Below, in pieces: positions 34,945 through 41,129 of a stretch of 41,129 nt of DNA. Each line of letters begins with the position of its first letter. Positions within the stretch are counted from its first letter, which is position 1. The translations under genes and the position numbers were made by a program. Origin of the DNA: Salinivirgaceae bacterium. GTDB lineage: Bacteria > Bacteroidota > Bacteroidia > Bacteroidales > SZUA-534. Location of the stretch: NCBI GenBank assembly GCA_027858735.1, contig JAQICC010000221.1, forward strand, positions 1-41,129, read 5' to 3'. The notes under the pieces are model-generated. The model searched no databases. It saw only the letters and a program-made list of their open reading frames with translations, and was not told where the DNA came from.

Positions 34945-35992
34945 GTTATATAAGGGTATTGGTGTAATGTCGGGTACATCGCTCGATGGTTTGGATATTG
35001 CAGCCTGTGAATTTTGGCAAGAAGATAAGATAATTAAGTTTTCAATTAATACGGCAATAACCATTGATTACCCCAAATCCTTAAAAAATAAACTGCCATT
35101 AGCTTCAAAAATGTCAGGTTTCGATCTTTCAATTTTGAATGTCGAATATGGTAGGTTTATTGGTAAGTCGGTATCTAATTTTATTTCAGACAATCAATTT
35201 GAAGCTGAGTTTATTGCAAGCCATGGCCATACAGTATTTCATCAGCCCGAAAAGGGCTTAACCCTACAAATAGGTTCAGGAGCAGAAATTGCAGCTCAAG
35301 CAGGAATTAAAACTGTTTGCGATTTTAGAACAAGCGATGTTGCATTAGGCGGGCAAGGCGCACCTCTAGTTCCCATTGGCGATGAACTTTTGTTTGGTGA
35401 ATATGGTGCATGTTTAAACTTAGGAGGGTTTGCTAATGTATCATATAGCAACAATGGTAAAAAGCTTGCTTTTGATATTTGTCCTGTCAATATAATATTA
35501 AACTTATATGCTAAAAAACTAGGGCGAAATTTCGATGTAAATGGTAATTTTGGGAGAAGGGGTGAAATAGACTTGCCATTATTGAGTCAATTAAACAAGC
35601 TTGGTTATTATCAAATAATTGGGCCCAAATCGTTGGGGTGGGAGTATGTTGAAAGTCAAATTATTCCTTTAATAAATACTGATATGCAAGCAGAATTTGT
35701 TTTAAGAACATTTTATGAGCATATAGCAGTTCAAATTGCATTTATTTTAAACAAAATAGGAGCAAATAAATTATTAATTACAGGGGGAGGAGCCTATAAC
35801 TCATTTTTAATTGATCTAATCCAACAAAAGGTAAAAGCAAAAATAGTTATTCCGAATAAAGAACTAATTGAGTTTAAGGAGGCGTTAATATTTGCTTTAT
35901 TGGGTTTGTTACGAATTAATAATCAGGTAAATTGTTTGAAAGAAGCTACCGGAGCCTCTGAAAATGCAATTGGAGGGGCTATTTATGAATAA
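34928..35992 (+). CDS. anmK: Anhydro-N-acetylmuramic acid kinase
   Basis: The 354-residue cytoplasmic kinase converts 1,6-anhydro-MurNAc to MurNAc-6-phosphate in cell-wall recycling. The ATP-site motif GVMSGTSLDG is at 12-21; further conserved parts are SHGHTVFHQP, LQIGSGAEIA, CDFRTSDVALGGQGAPLVPIGD, LNLGGFANVSY and the C-terminal LLITGGGAYN. FDICPVN replaces the FDTGPGN of the E. coli enzyme, a variant usual in Bacteroidota as far as I recall. ATG at 34928 is preferred over the longer TTG-started frame, because the family begins just before the GVMSGTS motif. It overlaps the M23 gene by 17 bases. Confidence 0.94.
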   Translation: MILDNKLYKGIGVMSGTSLDGLDIAACEFWQEDKIIKFSINTAITIDYPKSLKNKLPLASKMSGFDLSILNVEYGRFIGKSVSNFISDNQFEAEFIASHGHTVFHQPEKGLTLQIGSGAEIAAQAGIKTVCDFRTSDVALGGQGAPLVPIGDELLFGEYGACLNLGGFANVSYSNNGKKLAFDICPVNIILNLYAKKLGRNFDVNGNFGRRGEIDLPLLSQLNKLGYYQIIGPKSLGWEYVESQIIPLINTDMQAEFVLRTFYEHIAVQIAFILNKIGANKLLITGGGAYNSFLIDLIQQKVKAKIVIPNKELIEFKEALIFALLGLLRINNQVNCLKEATGASENAIGGAIYE

Positions 35993-36029
35993 AAGCTTAA
36001 CAATATGGTTAGAACGATAAAAAGCAATT

Positions 36030-37298
36030 ATGGATAAATATATTTCGCAAATTATTGAGGATATTGGTAAAATTGTAAATGACGATATTATTATTGATAA
36101 AATTAAATGGCAAAATTTTGATAATGAATCTGTTGTTGAACAATATTTGGAGGGTCAGCAAAGCCAATTGCAACAAATAGTAGGTTTGCCTAAAGAATCG
36201 TTACCGCCATTGGAAAGATTGAGTGATGATCAGGTTTCCAAATTGTTGCCATGGCTTGTTCAATTATTGCAACATCATAATTATGAATTGGCTTTTCCTG
36301 ATATATTAAGTAATCGAACAAAATATAAATTGCTTTATCAGGTGTGGGAAACGGATAAACCAAAAACAAATTACGGACGGATTGGGATTGAATTTTGTAG
36401 TTATATGATTGAAGATTGTCCTATTCCGGGAGAATGTAAGGGTTGTGAAGAGCTTGCTAAAGATTTTAAACCATCTGAATTTGTTGATAGTAAAATTGAT
36501 TTTGACATAGAAAATTTGTTGCCTGAGGGTGTTACAATTCAAAAAAAGACGAGCTTTAATGAAGCTAAAGTAAGAGAATCGGTACGTTCTTTTAAACCTA
36601 AGGAGAGCAATATTGATGGTATTTTTAATTATTGTGATAGGTGGTGTGAGCGATGCCTTTTTACCGATAGGTGTTCCCAGTTTGACATGGAACAAGAAAT
36701 GGGTTTGCATGATGATCACAGCATGGAGGATGCATTAAAATACACAAAAATTATTTTTGAAGAAATAGGATCCATGCTTAGCGACAAAATGAAAGAATTT
36801 AATATAGGTATAGATGAAGAAATTGATTTAGGCACAAAACCCGATTTTAATGACGAGGATGAGCATTTAATGGAAACATTAGCCATGGATTATTTAAAAA
36901 GGTTGAGTGAATGGCTTGAGTTAAACAATGATCATATTGATGAGAAGGCCTCACATTTATGGAATATTTCTCAAAATAAATACGATCAGTTTGATGAAGC
37001 TCTCAATGTTGTTCATTGGTATATGAGTATGATACCTGTGAAAATGAAAAGAGGGTTAAAGAAAAAAGATAAATACGATGATGACGATTTTTTTTGGGAA
37101 GACAAAAATGCTATAGGCAAGCTTTTGCTTATGTGTATTGAAAAATCTATAAAAGCATTTGCTCTATTGTTCGATTATATGCCTGAAATGGAGGATGATT
37201 TGATCGATTTTATGGCAATACTTTCACAAATGAAAAGCGGAGTGCAGATTGCCTTACCGAATGCAAATAAATTTATACGAAAAGGACTAGACGAATAA
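36030..37298 (+). CDS. Conserved protein of unknown function with two Cys clusters
   Basis: The 422-residue, acidic, probably cytoplasmic protein has no signal peptide or membrane helix. It contains two cysteine clusters: C123, C130, C136, C139 (IEDCPIPGECKGCEEL) and C202, C206, C209, C215 (YCDRWCERCLFTDRCSQF). The second resembles a phrase seen in hypothetical proteins of many phyla. Eight Cys in two four-Cys sets could bind zinc or an iron-sulfur cluster; nothing shows which. The C-terminal half (about 230-422) is helical. It is followed after 16 bases by a UPF0158 gene, forming a likely two-gene unit. The function is unknown. Confidence 0.75.
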   Translation: MDKYISQIIEDIGKIVNDDIIIDKIKWQNFDNESVVEQYLEGQQSQLQQIVGLPKESLPPLERLSDDQVSKLLPWLVQLLQHHNYELAFPDILSNRTKYKLLYQVWETDKPKTNYGRIGIEFCSYMIEDCPIPGECKGCEELAKDFKPSEFVDSKIDFDIENLLPEGVTIQKKTSFNEAKVRESVRSFKPKESNIDGIFNYCDRWCERCLFTDRCSQFDMEQEMGLHDDHSMEDALKYTKIIFEEIGSMLSDKMKEFNIGIDEEIDLGTKPDFNDEDEHLMETLAMDYLKRLSEWLELNNDHIDEKASHLWNISQNKYDQFDEALNVVHWYMSMIPVKMKRGLKKKDKYDDDDFFWEDKNAIGKLLLMCIEKSIKAFALLFDYMPEMEDDLIDFMAILSQMKSGVQIALPNANKFIRKGLDE

Positions 37299-37314
37299 AA
37301 ATAAATATAAAATC

Positions 37315-37770
37315 ATGGTGGAGGATAATGTAATAAAGGAAATTGCAGGACTGATTGATTGCGGCTTGATATGCCACTTAAACTTATTAACCATGCAACT
37401 TAAATACTATTCAAAAGAAGAGGAATACGAAGATTTTCCATCAGAAATAGTTGATGACGTTTTATTAATAATTGAAAAGGATAGTGAAGATTGGATGCAA
37501 ATAGATCCTTTAGAATCAGGGGAATCATATAGGATTATGGAAGATTTTGCTTACCAAATGGAGGATGAAAAATTTCAAGTAGATTTATTTAATGCCTTAA
37601 ATAAGTCCAAACCATTTCGGAATTTTAAATGGCTAATTGATAATTCAGATTATCGGCAGAATTGGTTTGATTTTAAAGCAAAAAAACTATTCAGTCACGT
37701 AAAACTGCTTATTGCGCTGAAATTGTCTCCCGATGGAATTGTGGAATTGAATGAAAACGGCGAAATATAA
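37315..37770 (+). CDS. UPF0158 family protein
   Basis: The 151-residue acidic cytoplasmic protein shows the UPF0158 core: ESGESYRIMEDFAYQMEDEKF near residues 63-83, LFNALNKSKPFRNFKWLID near 87-105 and RQNWFDFKAKKLF near 110-122. No biochemical role is established for the family. The start could be ATG at 37315 or a GTG one codon later. It is 16 bases after the Cys-cluster gene and is probably co-translated with it. Confidence 0.75.
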   Translation: MVEDNVIKEIAGLIDCGLICHLNLLTMQLKYYSKEEEYEDFPSEIVDDVLLIIEKDSEDWMQIDPLESGESYRIMEDFAYQMEDEKFQVDLFNALNKSKPFRNFKWLIDNSDYRQNWFDFKAKKLFSHVKLLIALKLSPDGIVELNENGEI

Positions 37771-37859
37771 TGGTATTGCACAACACCTTTTACAATATAG
37801 CATCACACCAAGATTATTCTATTTTTGTTCACATTGTAAATACTTAAAACCAATATATA

Positions 37860-39590
37860 ATGAATAAATTAAAACTATTGCCATTATTTGTAGCGCTGGT
37901 ATTAATAGCTGAAACCTCTGGTTGGGCTTGCACAAATTTTTTAGTTACAAAAGGAGCTTCAAATGATGGCTCAACATTTATAAGTTACGCTGCCGATTCG
38001 CATGTGTTGTTCGGGGAGTTATATTTCTGGGCAGTAGCCGATTACGAAGATGGAAGCATGCTAAAAGTTTACGAATGGGATACTGGGAAATACCTTGGGG
38101 AAATACCACAAGTTGCACATACTTATAATGTTGTTGGAAATATGAACGAGCATCAGGTTGCCATTGGTGAGACTACTTACGGAGGCCGACCCGGTTTAGT
38201 GGATACAACTGCGATTGTTGATTATGGTAGTTTAATGTACATAACTTTGCAAAGAGCTAAAACGGCTCGTGAGGCGATTAAAATTATGGCTGGCTTGGTT
38301 CAAGAGCATGGCTATTATAGCTCAGGTGAATCGTTTTCAATTGCCGATGCGAACGAAGTTTGGATGATGGAATTGATTGGAAAAGGTCCAAATAATAAAG
38401 GAGCTGTTTGGGTTGCTCGTATGATTCCTGATGGATATGTAGCCGGTCATGCAAATCAAGCTCGCATTACGACTTTCCCTTGGGATAAAGATAAAACTTC
38501 TCTTTCATCAGATAATATTGATAAAATATTCGAAACAAATATTACTACTGTATATGCAGCCGATGTTATGAGCTTTGCTAAAGAACAAGGTTTTATTAAT
38601 GAAAATGTAACGAAAAAGAATTTTAGTTTTTCAGATACTTATGCCCCGATTGATTTTGGAGGAGCTCGTTTTTGCGAAATGCGTGTTTGGGCATGGTTTA
38701 ACGATGTGTCTGAAGGAATGGATCAATACTGGGATTATGCTAAAGGTAATATTGCTCATGATGAGAAAACAGCCTATGCCAGTAACCGTATGCCATTATG
38801 GGTAAAACCTTCAAAAAAGATATCGGTTCACGATGTTATGAATAATATGCGTAATCACCTTGAAGGTACTGAATTGGACATGAGTAAAGATATTGGGGCT
38901 GGTCCATATGGAAACCCTTATCGTTGGCGAGGATTAACTTGGAAAGTCGATGGTAAAACCTATTGTAATGAGCGTGCTACAGCTACTCAACAAACTGGTT
39001 TTTCGTTTGTTGCTCAAGGTCGCAGTTGGATACCTGAAGGGTTAGGCGGAATTTTTTGGTTTGGAGTTGACGATGCTGCAAGCTCTGTTTACACCCCTAT
39101 TTATACAAGTATAACCAGGGTGCCAGAAGCTTTTAAAGTGGGTAATGGCGATATGATGTCATTTAATAATAATTCCGCTTTTTGGGTGTTTAATCAGGTT
39201 AGTAATTTGGCTTATACCCGTTATAATGTTATTCATCCTGAAATTGAAGCCAAGCAGCAAACCCGCGAGAAAAAGTACATTGCATATTCAAGCGCTGTTG
39301 ATATGGCTGCCGCAGAACTTTTGAAAGTAGATAAAGATCTTGCCATAGAATTTTTGACCGACTATTCTGTAAATACAGCAAATAGGTTGACAAAAGACTG
39401 GAAAAGTTTTTATCAGTATTTGTTCACTAAATATATGGACGGGAATATAAAATACAAACAAGAAGTACCTGAAGGTTATTTGTACATGCCTGCAAAATTT
39501 GAGCAACCCGGATATGGCGAAGATTGGTATAAGCGAGTAGTTAAAGAAACAGGAGATCAGTTTTTAATGCCTGATGGTGATTCGCATTAA
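37860..39590 (+). CDS. C69 family (PepD-like) dipeptidase, exported
   Basis: The 576-residue Ntn-hydrolase of peptidase family C69 has a signal peptide of 23 residues whose removal would expose Cys24 (CTNFLVTKGAS), the N-terminal nucleophile, as required in the family. Further conserved parts are SYAADSH, the GNMNEHQVAIGETTYGGR region, SFSIADANEVWMMELIG, and VWVARMIPDGYVAGHANQARI. The length is typical for Bacteroidota members. It should cleave dipeptides in the periplasm or outside. It is monocistronic, with no clear terminator before rplS. Confidence 0.93.
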   Translation: MNKLKLLPLFVALVLIAETSGWACTNFLVTKGASNDGSTFISYAADSHVLFGELYFWAVADYEDGSMLKVYEWDTGKYLGEIPQVAHTYNVVGNMNEHQVAIGETTYGGRPGLVDTTAIVDYGSLMYITLQRAKTAREAIKIMAGLVQEHGYYSSGESFSIADANEVWMMELIGKGPNNKGAVWVARMIPDGYVAGHANQARITTFPWDKDKTSLSSDNIDKIFETNITTVYAADVMSFAKEQGFINENVTKKNFSFSDTYAPIDFGGARFCEMRVWAWFNDVSEGMDQYWDYAKGNIAHDEKTAYASNRMPLWVKPSKKISVHDVMNNMRNHLEGTELDMSKDIGAGPYGNPYRWRGLTWKVDGKTYCNERATATQQTGFSFVAQGRSWIPEGLGGIFWFGVDDAASSVYTPIYTSITRVPEAFKVGNGDMMSFNNNSAFWVFNQVSNLAYTRYNVIHPEIEAKQQTREKKYIAYSSAVDMAAAELLKVDKDLAIEFLTDYSVNTANRLTKDWKSFYQYLFTKYMDGNIKYKQEVPEGYLYMPAKFEQPGYGEDWYKRVVKETGDQFLMPDGDSH

Positions 39591-39699
39591 AGAAAATACT
39601 TCCACATAAATATATGTAATTCACCTTCCTAATTATATTTTGGTTTGTATTTTTATTGCAAAAAGTACTATTTATTAATGGAATTTAAAAAATAAACAC

Positions 39700-39707
39700 T
39701 ATTTTTG
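39700..39707 (+). promoter_or_regulatory. -7 promoter element of rplS
   Basis: TATTTTTG followed by C matches TAnnTTTG, 84 bases before the rplS ATG. The -33 position has only AATG. Confidence 0.55.
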
Positions 39708-39720
39708 CGCCTCGAATGGG

Positions 39721-39760
39721 TACAATCTCTTTCAGTTGACGGTGAGCCTGATACATTGTA
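39721..39760 (+). promoter_or_regulatory. Candidate structured leader of rplS
   Basis: TACAAT (39721-39726) pairs with ATTGTA (39755-39760), and inside it TCAG (39732-39735) pairs with CTGA (39748-39751) around TTGACGGTGAGC. It lies in the approximately 80-base leader downstream of the promoter. Autoregulatory L19 leaders have been proposed in other Bacteroidota, but whether this one belongs to them was not tested. Confidence 0.4.
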
Positions 39761-39791
39761 TTCATCAATTTTAATATAAAATAAAGCTACA

Positions 39792-40142
39792 ATGGATTTA
39801 TTAAAACTTGTTGAAAAAGAATTTGCTACGGAAAATGACTATCCGAAATTTAGTGCTGGAGATACTATTACAGTACACTACAAAATTATTGAGGGTAATA
39901 AAGAAAGAATTCAGCAATTTAGGGGTACAGTAATTCAGAAAAAAGGTGCTGGTATTACAAAAACCTTTACTGTTCGCAAAATGTCTGGTAATGTTGGTGT
40001 TGAAAGAATATTTCCTGAAAACTCACCTTTTATCGATAAAATTGAACGAAACAAAAGCGGTAAGGTACGTAGAGCACGTATCTTTTATCTACGCGAACTT
40101 ACTGGTAAAAAGGCCAGAATTAAAGAACAAGTGCGACGTTAA
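39792..40142 (+). CDS. rplS: 50S ribosomal protein L19 (bL19)
   Basis: The 116-residue ribosomal protein has the signature [29 protein letters not shown] and the [21 protein letters not shown] and [21 protein letters not shown] segments. The length is normal. It stands alone here, not in the rpsP-rimM-trmD-rplS order of proteobacteria. The ATG has no Shine-Dalgarno. Confidence 0.98.
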   Translation: MDLLKLVEKEFATENDYPKFSAGDTITVHYKIIEGNKERIQQFRGTVIQKKGAGITKTFTVRKMSGNVGVERIFPENSPFIDKIERNKSGKVRRARIFYLRELTGKKARIKEQVRR

Positions 40143-40162
40143 AGTCAGTTTATATAATGAAA

Positions 40163-40188
40163 AGGCATCCAGTGGGTGCCTTTTTTTT
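40163..40188 (+). terminator. Terminator of rplS
   Basis: AGGCATCC (40163-40170) pairs with GGGTGCCT (40174-40181, one G-U pair) and is followed by T. Confidence 0.88.
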
Positions 40189-40189
40189 A

Positions 40190-40460
40190 TGTCGAGCATG
40201 GCAATAAACGGGCAAAATAAAAGTCTTTGCATGTGCCGAGTTGATAGGAAACATTAGTGATTGGCAAGGTTTTGGAGGTAACTCCAAATCTGAAGAGCCT
40301 CCGAATATCGGGAAATTCATAAGCAAAATCGAGGTTCTGACGAATAGAAATTTGATGCAAGGTTTAATTGGTGGGGCAACCGAGCAATGGATTGGGAAAG
40401 CCCAAAATTCAACGCAATACCATAAAGTAAATCAGACAGGACACGATGAAAGTTTATGGC
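40190..40460. repeat. Dispersed repeat of about 270 bp, copy B
   Basis: This is the homologue of copy A at 9796-10055, in the same orientation and again just after a terminator. It is the better preserved of the two. An open frame of 79 codons at 40241-40480 runs through it but is not kept open in copy A, so it is probably not a gene. Confidence 0.75.
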
Positions 40461-40940
40461 CTATGCCAGCAAATATTTAACCTACCTTATACATACATCA
40501 TGCAACTTGTTTCAAATCAATCAATTGTTTTTCAAGTAATAAAACCGGCCTTCACTGCACAGCGTTGCTAACTTAATGTATTTTTATAATAGAAAAAAGC
40601 TCGCTTGTTGGAGGACTATTCATGCGTTTAGTTTGATGTAGCTGTAAAGCCTGTCCCTAATTTACTTCGGGTGCGTCGGAATCCGCCGATATATCTTTAT
40701 ATTTCATCCCGAAAGCCTTCGGGATTGCAACAGCCTGTTCCAGCTAGTCCGAATTTATTTCGGAAAACTTGATTCGGAAAAACAGTACCTGTTCCGCCAT
40801 AGCGGAATGCATTAAAATAAACGCACCCGGAAATTTTCTTAATATATTTATATTATCAGATTTCCTTTAAAAATTGATAATCAGAATATTAAATCAATTT
40901 TAAGAATATTTATACTATTACCTAATATTTTTTTGTTCTT
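40461..40940. repeat. Gene-free region with nested short palindromes
   Basis: There is no gene. Inside a distant inverted pair CGGGTGCGT (40668-40676) / ACGCACCCG (40821-40829) lie three perfect small hairpins: ATCCCGAA/TTCGGGAT (40706-40725), TCCGAA/TTCGGA (40748-40764) and TTCCGC/GCGGAA (40792-40807). The phrase AGCCTGTCC or AGCCTGTTC precedes two of them. These are typical clustered palindromic repeats of Bacteroidota intergenic DNA. Confidence 0.65.
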
Positions 40941-41129
40941 TTAGCAAGCTTTCATCTCAAACTTGCTAAACATCAATATTCTAGACAGTATCTTTTCTCC
41001 TGTCTTTGTGACTCTATATCTGAAAGTTTTATTCAATTTTGATATTATTTTATGAGCCCTTAACTTTGCGATTAATCTTGTTATTTTCCCAGATAGTTTC
41101 TTTATGTTTTCAAAATCAACATTACTCAG
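40941..41129 (-). CDS. C-terminus of a winged-helix-like protein (partial at window edge)
   Basis: On the minus strand a frame is open from the window edge to TAA at 40941-40943, giving 62 residues. The sequence includes KLSGKITRLIAKLRAHKIISKL followed by FRYRVTKTGEKILSRIL. This is a recognition-helix/wing pattern (I-RLI-KLRAHKII then Y-VT-G) that recurs at the C-terminus of uncharacterised proteins often found near mobile elements (recollection, not verified). The N-terminal part lies outside the window, so the family cannot be named. Confidence 0.55.
   Translation of the reverse strand: MSNVDFENIKKLSGKITRLIAKLRAHKIISKLNKTFRYRVTKTGEKILSRILMFSKFEMKAC

Noticed and set aside
40241-40480. Open frame of 79 codons in repeat copy B
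   Set aside because: Copy A of the same repeat does not keep this frame open, so selection on a protein is unlikely.

Overview
The window looks like chromosomal DNA of a Bacteroidota bacterium, most likely a Bacteroidales/Marinilabiliales-type marine or gut relative (inference; no 16S gene is present). The evidence is the AT-rich composition, C-terminal type IX secretion (T9SS) sorting domains on two secreted proteins, TAnnTTTG promoter elements, near-absence of Shine-Dalgarno sequences, an ECF sigma/anti-sigma pair with a CarboxypepD_reg-like domain, and the gene order merR - capA - M23 peptidase diverging from alaS.

Layout. 1-2.6 kb: the 3' end of a small Cys-containing ORF, a sugar-phosphate nucleotidyltransferase, a SiaC/DUF1987 protein and a PLP aminotransferase. 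2.7-8.0 kb: merR, capA-like and M23 genes on the minus strand, diverging from alaS. 8.0-12.9 kb: an empty 0.5-kb stretch, a T9SS-exported protein with two starch-binding-like domains, about 1 kb of repeats, a MORN/YwqK-like protein and mnmA. 13.0-17.1 kb: an ECF sigma factor and membrane anti-sigma factor (minus) facing a von Willebrand A (vWA) protein (plus). The anti-sigma factor and the vWA protein carry the same extracytoplasmic CarboxypepD_reg module ending in LQE-I/V-VIRGVA. 17.2-21.7 kb: a 128-bp MITE, a small secreted-protein pseudogene, a lipoprotein, a T9SS subtilase and xseA, the last three tightly packed. 21.8-28.6 kb: three tandem TPR signalling paralogues, ending respectively in a SpoIIE/PP2C phosphatase, a histidine kinase, and nothing (decayed by a nonsense codon). 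28.8-32.0 kb: panB, a monooxygenase-like gene, a pseudouridine synthase, a second MITE, a second SiaC-like gene and ridA. 32.0-33.0 kb: rpsF-rpsR-rplI (minus). 33.2-39.6 kb: an M23 peptidase, anmK, a Cys-cluster protein of unknown function, a UPF0158 protein and a C69 dipeptidase. 39.7-41.1 kb: rplS with a possible structured leader, then about 0.75 kb of repeats and the C-terminus of a winged-helix-like ORF.

How the genes may work together. Most genes are housekeeping: translation (alaS, mnmA, rluA-like, rpsF, rpsR, rplI, rplS), wall turnover (two M23 peptidases, anmK) and cofactor metabolism (panB, ridA). The accessory interest lies in four places. First, strong Shine-Dalgarno motifs precede rpsR and rplI in a lineage whose ribosomes normally ignore them; bS18, the rpsR product, helps form the pocket that hides the anti-Shine-Dalgarno. 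Second, the ECF/anti-sigma/vWA cluster shares a surface module. Third, two SiaC-type phosphoproteins lie near a TPR-SpoIIE phosphatase, which suggests partner switching. Fourth, there is a two-copy MITE family with target-site duplications and a second dispersed repeat of about 270 bp.

No tRNA or rRNA gene, CRISPR array, complete insertion sequence or defence system was recognised.
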